Source of the DNA: Diplonema japonicum
Lineage: Eukaryota; Euglenozoa; Diplonemea; Diplonemida; Diplonemidae
Length of the DNA: 64,000 nucleotides
Assembly: GCA_964019335.1 (NCBI GenBank)
Contig: OZ025701.1
Span: 458,716 to 522,715 of the forward strand
Direction of reading: 5' to 3'
Part shown: positions 11,178 through 21,290 of the stretch, piece by piece
Layout: each line of letters starts with the position of its first letter
How positions within the stretch are numbered: the stretch's first letter is position 1
The notes under the pieces: generated by a model
What the model saw: only the letters and a program-made list of their open reading frames with translations
Databases searched by the model: none
Told to the model about the DNA's origin: nothing
Made by a program: the position numbers and the translations under genes

Positions 11178-12131
11178 TTAGAAGTTTGGGTCTTCTTCGT
11201 CCTCTGCGTAGACGAGCTCATGGTTCTGCAGCTGCTCTCTGAGCTTTGCAAGATCCTCGTTCTTCTTGGCGATCATTTTCTTCAAGTTGATGAACTGTGG
11301 GGAGTCGCTTAATTTCTGGATCAAGGCCTTCTTGGCTTCCTCATGCTCCACTTTTAGTTTCGTAATTTGCTGTTTGAGCTCCGCCACCTTTTTTTAATAT
11401 TTTTTTTTTCTTTTTTATAATTGGTACCTCCGCGGGGTTGGGGCAGTCGTGCTTCTCCTTCAGCTCATTCACCTCCCCCTTAGTAGCCATCAACTCCTGA
11501 CCGATCTGTGCCTTTGCAATCATCATCTCTTGGAACTGTGCTGTAATTCGCTCGATTTTCTGCTGCTGGCGGGCGTTTTCTCTTTCTGTTTTTTTCTTTT
11601 TTCTTTTTTTTTTTCTTTCCCTCCATACCAACGGTTTTTATTTCCTCATTAACTTTTGCGTCATCTGCAGTTACCGACTCAAGGGACTGCAGCTTATTCG
11701 CTGGTTTTAGCAAGGAATCCTTCTGAAGAAAGGCTGGCGTGCTGTTCTGGATGGCTCCATGAACCTGTTATTTGTAAAAAGAAAAAGAAGAAAAGCAATA
11801 CCCTAGGCGGGTCCATAGAGATTCCCTTTGCGTGTGCACATGCAAATAGTTGGGCACAGAACTCTGCTTGAAGGTGTGTCTGGCACCGAAGGTCTTTCTG
11901 AATCGTTCCCTGAAGTGCTGTGAAGAAGGAGGAGAGGAGCGTCTCGACCTCCTGCTTCGAATGGACCCCCTCCTTGATCATTGTGCTGACGTACTTGTTG
12001 TAATCATATTCCAGCTCCTTCATAGTGCCCGTTCTCTTGTCTTTATAGGCTCCCAAGACCATTTCTACTTTTTGTTGTGACCCTTCGCTCAGGCCACCGA
12101 TCCTCTTCGCCACCATTTCTTCCACAGACAT
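11178..12131 (-). CDS. LZTFL1-like coiled-coil protein, 4 exons
   Basis: Exons are 12131-11802, 11764-11629, 11585-11428 and 11387-11178, in total 834 bases and 277 residues. Introns are 37, 43 and 40 bases, and all three contain poly-A or A/G runs before the acceptor. The N-terminal half is helical (EGVHSKQEVETLLSSFF, LRCQTHLQAEFCAQLF). The C-terminal half is a coiled coil ending QFINLKKMIAKKNEDLAKLR followed by an acidic tail. Length, N-terminal helical domain and the terminal NLKKMIxKKN-type segment fit leucine zipper transcription factor-like 1, a regulator of BBSome traffic in cilia. The assignment rests on remembered family features, not an alignment. Any other ciliary coiled-coil protein of similar length is the alternative. 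Confidence 0.65.
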
Positions 12132-14517
12132 TTCTTCCTTTCTTTTTTTTTTATTGTCCTTCCCCGCCTCCCTCCCCCTTTATTTATTATTTTTTTTTTA
12201 AACCACTAAACCCACATGTCATATATATATATATATGACATTAAAAAGAAGGGGGGGAAAAAATCTATAGACCTTTTGGTTCAAAGGGCGACCTTTCATT
12301 CTTTTTTGGAATCATTGCGCGATTTCTTTTCATTTTGTTTGGCTAAATGCTGTCTTTTTCCGGCATTAAGGGTCTAAAATACAGGGAAAAGTGACAATGA
12401 GGAATACTCGACTCTACCTGAAGGGGGGCATCACCGTGATCTTCAGGAGCCCGAAAGGCCGGACGCCAGAGAGGTGTGAAACGCAAGCTAAATCTGGGCT
12501 ACAATAGTGTTTTTATGCATTTTTAGTATTTATTTTACCAAACAGTATTGGGTCAAAAAAATCAGAAGGTCAAAAGCCAGCTCAGGGCCTGAATGTCTCC
12601 AGAGGTCATTTCTCCATAAAAAGAACACTTTGTATGGAAATGCTGCCAATTTTTTTTTTTTGAATTTCTTTTTAGGAAATTGACTTTTTCGGTTATTGGC
12701 TGTGGGCTTAATGGTTAAAATGAAAATAATGGGAGGAATTTAAAGGGGAAAGGGGGGGGGAGAAAAGCGGGGGGAGGGGGTATCAAACAAAGTAGCTACG
12801 CCTTCCACCTTTATCACGGTAATGAAGGAGAGAAAAAAAAATGGGGAGGGGGGGGGGTAAAAGGGGAAACTTGAGTAAGGAAAGCACTGGTGTGGGGTAA
12901 TTGCCCCTCATTTTCTTTTTTTTTCCCCCCCTTTCCCTATACTATTAACGGGGGAATTTTTTTTTTCCCCCTCTTCTCGGCGCTTGTTAATTTTTTGTGC
13001 ATTGATGCAACAAAAAAAAAAAGGAGCTCAAAGTTCAATAACCTGGTGCCAGGTGCCAGGCCGCGCTGAAGAAAGGGGCTGAGGGAGAGGGGAAGCAAAA
13101 GGATAATACGAAAAAAAAAAAGAAAAAGAAAAAAAAAAGCAAAAAAAAGAAAAGTGCTATCATGTTGTGCTTACAGTAAGTTAAAAATTTCCGTGCACTC
13201 TTTAGACCTGATTTTTTTTTTTTAATGACAACAAAGCCTGAGGAAGGGCTTCATGAATTCATTTTGAGACAAAAAGAAAAACGCGAATCAAATTGAGAAG
13301 AAGTAGAATTAATCACCCCTTTGGTTTTTTGTTTTTGTTTTTTTTTTAACTCGCCGAGGGGGGGGTAAAAAAAAGAAGAAAAAGAAAAGGAGAAAAGAAA
13401 AAGAAAAAGAAATGACCGTAAGCATTAGGATGGGGTTGAGGGGGGGGGGGGGGGGGAGAAGGAAAAGACGAAAGGGGAGTGGGTGTTTTTACGAAATGGT
13501 GCATTCTTTTTTATTTCTCTTTTTTTCCCCCTCCCCCTGGAAAAAAAAAATAGGATGTGCCTTTGTGGCTGCTAATTCCCTTTTTTTATTTCATAGTTCC
13601 TGCCTTGAGCCTGAACCTTTTCTTTTTTTTTACTTTTTTTTTCCCTTCTTGTAGTAGCACGAAGAATCTTTTACCAGGGGAAGAACCTTTACGTAGCTTG
13701 CAAGTGAAAAAAATCAGGCCTCTTGTGATTCGCACTTTTTTTTTTTTTTTTTTTTTTTTTTGTAAACACTTTTTTTTTCCCTACAAAATAGCGGGGGTGA
13801 AAAGAGAGGGGTAGTCTTTTTTTTTTTTTTTCCCTCGTTTTTTTCTTGTTCTTTTTTCATTTTTTTTTTCAAAACTTTGCTTAATTTTAGTTTTTAGAAA
13901 AGGAACAGAATACAATTCTTCTTTTTTTTTTTTCCTATTTCTCCCCGGTCCACCAGATCGGTACCAACAGGTCTTTGTGACCCACTAGACCGCGAAGCGT
14001 CAACAAGGGGAAAATAAAATAGAAAAAAAAAGGGGATAGAGGGAGGTGGGCAAGACTTTTTTTTTTGAAACGAGAAGAGATCATCAAGGAGCGAAGAAAC
14101 AAAGGTATAAAAAAAAAAAATAATAATATATATATAAAAAAAAAAAGCGATACTTTTTGTTTCCCCCTTTTTTTTTCCTTCTTTTTTTTTTCCCCTCCCT
14201 TTCTCTCCCCACCCTCTTCTGGATCCCTTCCTCCTGTTTCGTTTTTTTTTTTTTTTTTAAGTGTAGAAAAAAGAGAGAAAAAAAAAAAAAAACACATCTC
14301 CAGCGAAAGACACACATAAGCACTTAAATCGCTCATTATTTATAAAATAATAATAATAAACCTCCCCCCACCCCCCGAAGTTAGTACCCGTCAAAGATTT
14401 TCTCTCCCTCTCTCTCTCCTCCTCCCACTTTTTCTTTGTCTTCTAATCGCACTTTGTAGGAGGTATGCCGTTGTTCTCAATGCGAGGAGGGGGGTGTGCC
14501 TCATTCCATTCTTTCAC

Positions 14518-14548
<31 letters not shown>
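12132..14548. other. 2.4-kb intergenic region, homopolymer-rich with one balanced-composition island
   Basis: Mostly A, T and G runs. At 12217-12240 there is a perfect palindrome formed by TGTCA, a TA run and TGACA. From about 12370 to 12610 composition becomes balanced and nonrepetitive, unlike the flanks, yet no convincing reading frame covers it. It could be a noncoding RNA gene or a decayed exon. I could not match it to U1-U6, SRP, RNase P or tRNA signatures by eye. Confidence 0.5.
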
Positions 14549-14551
<3 letters not shown>

Positions 14552-15201
14552 TGTACACCATACCTTAGGGTGATTGTGGACAAGGCTGACCCGTTTCAAA
14601 ACATTTTTGTATGGGGTGCAGCATTCCTTAGGAATACCATCAAGCACACCACTATTATTTTATTTTTTTTTTATTTTTTTTTTATTTTTTTTTTATTTTT
14701 TTTTTTTTACTAATAATACCTACTCCACCAATTAACCCGAGCATACAGCTGAAGGTCTGCAATATCCAGGTCGGTGGTTGACTTGTCAGAAAGACGGTTC
14801 TCAATAAGCATCATTATCGAAACGAATGACGTCGCCAGCCATTTGGCGCGCTCAGCTATCTTCTGATCCCCTGCAGGCATATGGATAGTTCTGCCTATCT
14901 GCCAGGTAAGGTCCCCTAGCAAATAAATGATTTCATCATTCTGGAAGGCTACGAGCGGGTCCGACGGGGTAAGCCCTGCCAGAGCACCGGCATATCGCAG
15001 AATTGCGAGACTCTGTGTGTACATTTTCCCGTCAACCTCCAGGACCGGGACCTGCCCCAGCGGCATCTCAGCCTTGCACCCCGGCCAGTCTTGGAACGTG
15101 ATCCTCCTGTCTGTGAATTCAATTCCCGAAATGTGAAACGCCAGCCTCACCGGCTCACCCCCTCCCGCCAGATCAAAATAATGAAGCGTGATCTGCGGCA
15201 T
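14549..15201 (-). CDS. Glutathione S-transferase (sigma/mu-like), 2 exons
   Basis: Exon 1 is 15201-14720 and exon 2 is 14651-14549, together 585 bases and 194 residues. The thioredoxin-fold domain has the catalytic-type Tyr near residue 8 (ITLHYFDLAGGGEPVRLAF), the cis-Pro region GQVPVLEVDG and the glutathione-contact motif QSLAILRYAG. The all-helical C-terminal domain follows. Exon 1 alone would stop right after NWW. Splicing out a 68-base A-rich intron (GTATT..TAG) restores SGVLDGIP and ends HNHPKVWCT, the typical C-terminal helix pattern of sigma-type GSTs. It conjugates glutathione to electrophiles in the cytosol. The exact class and substrate are not determined. Confidence 0.9.
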
Positions 15202-15798
15202 TTGGTTTTTTTTCTTTTTTTTTTTTCCACCCCCTTTGTTCTTCTTGGTACCAAAAAATATATTTTTAATTTGGAAAAAAAAAAAAAAGAAAAAAAAAAA
15301 AAAAAAAGGTGAGTGGGAGGAGAAAGAACATTTTTTTTTTTGCTTATCCCTTGCTTACGTTTCAAGGGGAAAGGAGGGGGTAAGTGTGGGAGTGTAGAAG
15401 TAACAAGATTTCCTTTTTTTTTCTCCTTTATTCCCGAAAGGAACCGAGAGTGGGGGGGGGGGAACTAAGGGGGGTTGACTCTAAGATTGAGACACCTTGG
15501 CTGGCTTCAGGGTCTTTAATGTTGTACACAGGCATAAGGAGTAGTAGGGGGAGGAGAAGAAAAAGTCTTTTTTTTTTCAAGGTTAGCTGGACTTTCTTCT
15601 TTTTTTTTCCTTGTTTTTTTCTTTTTTTTTTTTTCCGCCCTATTTCCTCCGCCGTTACCTCTCTTTTTCCTTTTCCCCTTTTTCTTTTTTTTCCAAAAAA
15701 CACGCCAGGTCATCCACGCATTGTCACTCACGAATTATCTTTTTTCCTGGTCCCCCCACTCTCGCCCTCATATTGCACAACAAAAAAAAAGTGAAATC
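15202..15798. other. Intergenic region, A/T and G runs
   Basis: About 600 bases between NAPRT and GST, made of A, T and G runs. I see no gene or RNA signature. Confidence 0.65.
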
Positions 15799-17316
15799 CT
15801 ATTTCTTGAGCAAGTGCGTCAATAAAGCGTCCCTTCTTTCCCGCAGCACCAAGTCTATTTCCACTGTGTAGGGTTCCGGCTTCTCAAGACGGGTGTGGTT
15901 ATCCTTAAGCCGGGCAAGAGTAGCAAGTGTGGTCTTCTGAATGTCTTGAACCGTGCGTGGCGCGTTTACCCGAGAGGTGCCGTCCCACTGCAGAGGGAGG
16001 AGCTCATAGGACGTCAAGCCGTCTGTGCCCTCAGCCGGAAGGCTGTTCTCGTCATCGTGGATCTGTATTTTTTATATTTTTTCTTTTTTTTTTCTTTTTC
16101 ATTCAAAATTACGCACCAAATCTTTTTCAAAAGCACCGTCCTTGTTCAGATACCTCCTCACCTTCAGCGCCCCGGGGATGGACGCCTTTGAGGGGCAGGA
16201 CACGGCAGCCTTCATGACATACCGCCGTCCCTTGCCTTCATCGACAGATGCGAGCTATTAAAATGTTTACTTTTTATTTTTGTATTTATTGCAACATACC
16301 TTATACACGCACCCAAGGGCAGGCTGGTCGTAGCAGGTTGCCAGCCGTGTGCCGACACCCCACACGTCGATCCTGGCACCGCGTGAGATGAGGTCTTGGA
16401 TTTTGTACTCATCAAGGTCGTCAGAGGCTATGATCTTGACGTCCTGCAGACCTGCCTTGTCGAAGAGGTCACGTGCCTGTGCAGAGAGTACGGCAAGGTC
16501 TCCGCTGTCAAGGCGGATCCCACCCAGACGGTGCCCCTTGGCGGCAAGCTTCAGCCCCACCTCAACGGCCTTCTGCAGTCCCCTCTGTGTGTCGTAGGTG
16601 TCAACCAGGAGGACGGTGGAGTCGGGGAACACATCGGCGTAAGCCTCAAAAGCGTCCTCTTCCTCTTCAAAGGACATGACCCATGAATGGGAGTGCGTGC
16701 CCTTTACAGGGATCCCGAACAGCTTGCCTGCCAACACATTCGAGGTAGCTCTGCAGCCGCCGATGTATGCAGCACGTGACATGGAAACGCCCCCGTCAGG
16801 CCCCTGCGCCCTCCGTAGGCCGAAGTCCAGCAGTTCCCCTGACGTTGTTGCCAGCGACACTCTCGCTGCCTTTGTCGCTACTAATGACTGGAACCCTATG
16901 ATGGTTAGGAGCGGTGTTTCCAACAGCTGGCACTGCAGCAACGGGCCCTCCAGCCTTACCAGCGGCTCGTTTGGGAACACCGCATCACCTTCCTTCACAC
17001 CGTACACCTTCACGTCTAGCTTCAGCCCCGCAAGGTAGTCCACGTAGCCTGCGTCGAATAGTCGCTTCCCGCCTTCCTCCAGCTCTTTGAGGTACTTCAC
17101 GTCACTCTCGCTGAGTCCCCAGTTCTCCAGGTACTCCAGTGCCGTCTCCAGCCCTGCGTTGATGGTGTAGCATCCCTTGAAGGGGTTCTTTCTGAAGTAG
17201 AGCTGGAACACACTCGGTTGGTTGTGCTTCCCCTGCTTCCAATACCCCTGCCCCATGGTGATCTGGTACTGGTCCGTCAGCAGGCTGAGCGATGTGTTTT
17301 TGTAAAGCGCCTCCAT
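15799..17316 (-). CDS. Nicotinate phosphoribosyltransferase (NAPRT), 3 exons
   Basis: Exons are 17316-16300, 16254-16117 and 16062-15799, together 1419 bases and 472 residues. The enzyme makes nicotinate mononucleotide from nicotinate and PRPP, the entry step of the Preiss-Handler route to NAD. The N-terminus (SLLTDQYQITMGQGYW), the FGLRRAQGPDGG loop, GTHSHSWVMSF and the phosphoribosyl-binding strands IRLDSGDL and IIASDDLDEY are all conserved. Introns are 45 and 54 bases. The donor of intron 2 (GTGCG) was chosen because it keeps YLNKDGAFEKDL joined to IHDDENSLP, matching the family's C-terminal layout. The ATG at 17316 follows a C/A-rich stretch ending CATCAG 12 bases upstream. A longer in-frame N-terminal extension of hydrophobic, low-complexity residues is judged noncoding. 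Confidence 0.93.
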
Positions 17317-17522
17317 CGTGTGCTGTGCCTGATGTGTGGTGGGGTGGGGAAACGGGGGATGTACAAAAGGATGGTTAACCTTAGGGGGAAAAAAGAAAAA
17401 AAAGAGGGGGTAATCAATATCTTGTCCAGATTCACAGAAGAGAAAAAAAAAGAAGAAATCCAAGTTAAGGAAACAAAAAAAGCAAAACAAAAACAAAAAA
17501 AACGCACATTAGATGAAGATAA

Positions 17523-18164
17523 CTATTTAAGCACCTTGGTGCCGTAGGTAGCCCTGTCGACTATGAGGGTGATGGCCATGCGCTTCTTGTCAGCTTCCCA
17601 CTTGGCAGTGCCCCTGTTGGTGTAGACCTTTTTCGAAAGTGGGAGGAGAAGGCGGTAGTTGGGTGATCTGAGGTCAATCTGCTCGGGCTGCACATCAAGG
17701 TTGATTTCAGCAGCCGAAGTCTCCTTCGGCATCTCCACACGGATAAGCATCTCCTCGCACGAGGCACTGGAGGGGTCCTTCTCGTAGTCAAGGCCTAGGT
17801 ACACATCGTTAGTGCCCACCGTCTGTTTGTGGAGGACTTCGTACTCGGGTCTGAGGCGTGACTCGTAGGCGGCCACAGAGCACTCATCGACCTCATCGTC
17901 GTCCCAGATCTCATTCTTGATTTCGATCTTCTTTTTCTTCTTCTGCTTTGAAAAGCTCGCCCCGTCCATGGGACCGGCCTGTGGACCCACGCCCCCCGGA
18001 GTCACCATGGACCCCGTTGGCCCTGGTGCAGGGTCCATCCCTGTTGTCGATCCTGAGTAGCCCGTCACCCTCCCTGCCCCTGCCCCCGCCTCCCACTCCC
18101 TGTTCTTGGCATTCTCCGGGTCGCAGATGTCCACCAGCGCACTTAGTTCCCCTTGGTGGAGCAT
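17523..18164 (-). CDS. DNAAF6 (PIH1D3)-like axonemal dynein assembly factor
   Basis: 213 residues from the ATG at 18164, almost the same as the 214-residue human protein. A Gly/Pro-rich linker and a lysine run (KQKKKKKIEIKNEIWDDDEV) lead into the conserved core RPEYEVLHKQTVGTNDVYLG, then a PIH1/CS-like beta domain with EMLIRVEMPKE, IDLRSPNYRLLLPL and a final strand block KKRMAITLIVDR. The family acts with HSP90 and R2TP-type co-chaperones in the cytosol to pre-assemble dynein arms, so this gene implies motile flagella. The upstream gene's stop is only 56 bases away, and a CACACAG acceptor-like sequence lies 14 bases before the ATG. A spliced fusion with that gene is formally possible (phase fits) but would make the protein atypically long. 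Confidence 0.8.
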   Translation of the reverse strand: MLHQGELSALVDICDPENAKNREWEAGAGAGRVTGYSGSTTGMDPAPGPTGSMVTPGGVGPQAGPMDGASFSKQKKKKKIEIKNEIWDDDEVDECSVAAYESRLRPEYEVLHKQTVGTNDVYLGLDYEKDPSSASCEEMLIRVEMPKETSAAEINLDVQPEQIDLRSPNYRLLLPLSKKVYTNRGTAKWEADKKRMAITLIVDRATYGTKVLK

Positions 18165-18220
18165 GTTGGTGTGGTGACCTGTGTGAGGTACGGTTCTTTC
18201 ATCTGCTTGTTCGCTTGTAA

Positions 18221-19138
18221 CTACCAAACACGGTGCTCCGCTAGGACGGACGGCACCCTCGCAGCGACGGCACAAGCACGCACGCGGTCCTCGCCCTCTA
18301 GCTCACGGATAACAGACTCCATCAGTGTGGACAGGTCCTGCACGAAGGCCTCCACTGAAGGGTAGGTGTCGACACGGAGCCGGGAGGAGAAGGAAGAGAG
18401 GCCCGAAGAGCCTGAGTACATGTTGCTGCTGTCTATGGCGATGAGTGCAGCGACGGCTGCCAGGCATGCTTGGAGCTTGGGTTGTGGGATGGAAGACGGT
18501 TGCATGCGGAAAGGGGAAATCCAGGGCAACCTGCTGGGCAGCTTGCTTAGCATAACTGCTGCGTCAGGCATTCCTCGGAGGATGCCCGAGTACAGAACGT
18601 AGCGCAGATCCATCTCGATGTCCTCGTCGGTGACATAAACGGAGGCGATGACCTTCGAGCGCACTGTGTCCAAGTGCAGGTAACTAAAAGCGGCACCCAC
18701 CGGGGGCAGCTTAGGAGTGCAGAAGGCACCCTCAGTGTCCTCCAGCAGCAGCCTCTCGACAATGTCCAGCCAGGTGTTCTTGAAGCAGCCAGTGCGGGAG
18801 ACAGGACTGGCGGTAGGTGCAGCGAGGGTTTCCATCCACACAGGGGGCGTCCCTCCCTCGGCTTGCACAATGCCCCGCAGAGAGAGCAGCCCCCTCACAT
18901 ATCGCTCGTCCCTAGTCTCTGTGTACCGTTGGAACATCTTGTCAGCAGCAGAGTGGTATCCCTCACACTCCGATGACAGGCACACACCCACCACCTTGTC
19001 CAGCACAGCCAAGACACGCCCTACCAACTCTTCGTTTCCTTCTTCCTCATCCTCCCTCACAGCCTTTCGCACCCTGCCCTCACTACCCCATCCCATCCAA
19101 TCTTCTCTACGCTGCTTGCTCCATACTAGTGATGCCAT
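18221..19138 (-). CDS. Hypothetical helical protein, 305 residues
   Basis: An open frame from the ATG at 19138 (MASLVWSKQRREDWMGWGSE) to TAG at 18221. It is mostly helical with no signal peptide or membrane segment. An acidic patch (REDEEEGNEELVGR) is near residue 35. The central part includes VRSKVIASVYVTDEDIEMDL. I do not recognise the family. It ends 56 bases before the DNAAF6-like start. A donor GT inside its last codons and the acceptor CACACAG at about 18179 could join the two frames in phase, so this might instead be the N-terminal part of a longer protein. Balanced composition, GC-rich third positions and lack of low complexity support coding. Confidence 0.65.
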   Translation of the reverse strand: MASLVWSKQRREDWMGWGSEGRVRKAVREDEEEGNEELVGRVLAVLDKVVGVCLSSECEGYHSAADKMFQRYTETRDERYVRGLLSLRGIVQAEGGTPPVWMETLAAPTASPVSRTGCFKNTWLDIVERLLLEDTEGAFCTPKLPPVGAAFSYLHLDTVRSKVIASVYVTDEDIEMDLRYVLYSGILRGMPDAAVMLSKLPSRLPWISPFRMQPSSIPQPKLQACLAAVAALIAIDSSNMYSGSSGLSSFSSRLRVDTYPSVEAFVQDLSTLMESVIRELEGEDRVRACAVAARVPSVLAEHRVW

Positions 19139-19575
19139 GTGTTCCTTGGTGTAACTGCGCTGCGGCGTTACACTTTAGAAAGTTGCTATTTTTTTTTTCT
19201 TTCTCTTGTGAAAAAGAAGAGGTAAGAAATACCGGGGGGAAGTCTGCGGTCGATGAAAGTAGAGAGGGGGAGTAGAGAGGGGTTTTTTAAAAAGCTTCGC
19301 TGTGTCAGCAAAGAATATGAAGGAAAAAAAAAGATTTTCTTTTTTTTCTAATGTTCTTTTCACATTCTTTTTTGTGACATTCAAAAAGAAAACACGCTTT
19401 CAGTTGGTCGGGCTGCGAACTGAAGAAAACAAAAACAAAATTACGAAGTGAAGTCATCACGAATCTTTTATAAAAAAAGAAACACACAACATTACAGTAC
19501 GTTGCCAAGACTACGAACATAGCTCATTGAGCTCATTGGGCTCATTGAGCTCATTGAGCTCATTGGCGTAACTAA
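19139..19575. other. Intergenic region between the papain-family gene and the 305-residue gene
   Basis: 437 bases. The right part is A/T-rich. The left part next to the papain-family stop codon carries the short tandem repeat listed separately. No gene seen. Confidence 0.6.
19521..19565. repeat. Tandem 9-10-bp repeat, consensus AGCTCATTG
   Basis: Five consecutive copies of AGCTCATTG or GGCTCATTG, each with GAGCTC-like palindromic character. They begin 11 bases beyond the stop codon of the papain-family gene, hence in its 3' UTR or terminator zone. Confidence 0.85.
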
Positions 19576-20766
19576 CTAACTTGCTTCATCATGACAATAA
19601 TTCATGAAGTAATTGCCGCTTGTGCCTGCGGTGCAAACCCCCACAGGCATGTGGGTGGGGTAGGGCGTCCCAGAGCAGCCTGTGGAGCCGTACTCATTCA
19701 TCGTGACTGTTGTCTTGTTACAGCTGTTTGCCATTAGAGACCCACCGGAGGGGAGGTCCTGGCACACAAGTAGTGGCACTGTATGCTTCAAACAATTATC
19801 ACTACAGTCCGCACTGATGCACGTCTTCTGCACGAAGTACCCATTCCCTGTGGGGGCAGGAGTCTCCCCTGCCGGGGTCGGCCCCACCCCCCTGACGGAT
19901 GCAGTGCTCGCATATGCCGCCATGCCGCACTGGTTGGTCCCCACCTGCAGGCGGAGGTACCCCTTCTCGCCCCAGTCGGTTCCCCATGAGTTCTTTGCAA
20001 TCCAGTACTCATCCGTGTACCCCACCAGGAGCACTGCATGGTTCAAGGACCTGCCTGTGCAGTTGGTCAGCACCCCTCCTGTGTAGTCCTTCCAGCCGCT
20101 GGCGTCCACCCAAACAGACACAGGGCCATGGTTGTAGACTCGATTGGCGATAGCCGACTCTAGCTGCACGATGCGCTCGAAGGAAGTGACAGTGGCGTGC
20201 TCCGTGTTGTGGGGTGTGTAGCACGTGTGGCTGTGCCCGTCGGCAGAGGTGTACGGGTAGGCCTGCTCCGTGAAGAGGGTCCCGTTGTGTGCAAGGAGCC
20301 ACTCGTAGGCCGTGTTGGTGAAGCCGCCTGCGCAGCCCGCGTCGTGTGTATCGCACGAAACAAGTTCCTGTTCAGAGAGGGACACAAGGGGGTGGCCTGC
20401 AAGGTACCACTGCGCCTCTACGCTGCCCACAGCAGCGAACGCCCATGATGCGACACACCGCCCCTGCGACTTGACAGGTGTCACAGCACCTGCTGTGCGC
20501 CAGTCGATTGCTGGTGGCATCACGACACGCTCGGCACGGCTCTCCACAGGCCGCACGCCTGCCCCCAGATGCTTCCGGAACTCCTCGTCGCTCATGTCGC
20601 TGAACATGTTGAGCACACCGTTCTGCACGTTCCTTGCGAACAGCCTCCGCCGTGCCCCTTCCTCAGCAGGGCTGTACACCTTCCCGTGTGCTGCTTTGTA
20701 GCTGCGCCACAGCACGGCATCATCAGCACGGTAGGCAAAGACCGCCAGGAGGAAGAAGACTGCCAT
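19576..20766 (-). CDS. Papain-family (C1A) peptidase homologue with Cys-to-Ser active site and C-terminal Cys-rich domain
   Basis: 396 residues. A signal peptide (MAVFFLLAVFAYRA) is followed by a shortened propeptide that keeps MFSDMSDEEF. The mature domain starts near PPAIDWR. The oxyanion Gln101, His243 (LNHAVLLVGY) and Asn259 (IAKNSWG) are intact. The nucleophile position in QGRCVASWAF is Ser107, coded TCA at 20446-20448, where cathepsin L has Cys. TCA is two base changes from either Cys codon, so a single read error does not explain it. Residue 105 is Val instead of the usual Gly. After the protease domain, a Pro/Gly linker leads to an 80-residue Cys-rich tail (CISADCSDNC to NYCHDEAS). 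It probably enters the secretory or lysosomal route. It may be inactive or have altered chemistry. The next gene upstream ends 50 bases away. Confidence 0.9.
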   Translation of the reverse strand: MAVFFLLAVFAYRADDAVLWRSYKAAHGKVYSPAEEGARRRLFARNVQNGVLNMFSDMSDEEFRKHLGAGVRPVESRAERVVMPPAIDWRTAGAVTPVKSQGRCVASWAFAAVGSVEAQWYLAGHPLVSLSEQELVSCDTHDAGCAGGFTNTAYEWLLAHNGTLFTEQAYPYTSADGHSHTCYTPHNTEHATVTSFERIVQLESAIANRVYNHGPVSVWVDASGWKDYTGGVLTNCTGRSLNHAVLLVGYTDEYWIAKNSWGTDWGEKGYLRLQVGTNQCGMAAYASTASVRGVGPTPAGETPAPTGNGYFVQKTCISADCSDNCLKHTVPLLVCQDLPSGGSLMANSCNKTTVTMNEYGSTGCSGTPYPTHMPVGVCTAGTSGNYFMNYCHDEAS

Positions 20767-20816
20767 CCCGCCCTCCTGTGTGTGTGGGGTGCGAAAAGGG
20801 GTATCACATGTAATAA

Positions 20817-21290
20817 CTACTTGAGGATCTCCATCAGGTTTCCAAGCACCTGATCGTTGGTACTGCGCACGGAGTGGGGGCCGTATGGGGGGAGGATCTC
20901 CGCTGCGCCGTCTAGGACAGAGACAGTCCCCTGTTCCTCAGTGGTGAAGGGGAGGCGGGCATGCGTGAGCCGTGCTGTGACCTCCTGCAGCGTTAGGGTG
21001 CTGCCTGTGGTCTCGCTCATGAGCTCTCCTAGCTTAGCTGCTGCCTTCAGGTGGGAAGCTGTCTCTTCAGGCGATGCTGCTGCCCGACTTATTTTGATGA
21101 TTCCATGGCCGGTGACTACCACCACACGAAACCCCCCACTCTCGCCCTCACCCTTTCGCACTACCAGCACACTGCACCCCGTCTCAGGATCGATATTCCA
21201 CAGCAAGCCTCGCACGTCCTGTGCCTTGCATCGCTTCTCCTTGGTCACTTCCACATCCACCACCTGCCCCACGAGCTGCAGGGCTGTCAT
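20817..21290 (-). CDS. LSM12-like protein (LSm-type N-terminus plus AD domain)
   Basis: 157 residues from the ATG at 21290. The N-terminal 70 residues (LQLVGQVVDVEVTKEKRCKA to VVVVTGHGIIKIS) form strand-rich, LSm-like sequence. The C-terminal part (TLTLQEVTARLTHARLPF and VSVLDGAAEILPPYGPHS) resembles the AD domain of LSM12, where a VMDEV..I.PPY pattern is typical. LSM12 proteins bind RNA or ataxin-2 partners. Human LSM12 is about 195 residues, so this one is somewhat shorter. On the coding strand a 14-base C run and an AC-rich stretch ending CTTCAG lie before the ATG. The assignment is from motif resemblance only. A generic Sm-like RNA-binding protein is the alternative. Confidence 0.6.
   Translation of the reverse strand: MTALQLVGQVVDVEVTKEKRCKAQDVRGLLWNIDPETGCSVLVVRKGEGESGGFRVVVVTGHGIIKISRAAASPEETASHLKAAAKLGELMSETTGSTLTLQEVTARLTHARLPFTTEEQGTVSVLDGAAEILPPYGPHSVRSTNDQVLGNLMEILK

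Noticed and set aside
12370-12610. Spliceosomal snRNA or SRP RNA gene
   Set aside because: I looked for U6 ACAGAGA, U2 branch-interacting, U5 loop and SRP Alu motifs and did not find a match. Left as an unassigned island.
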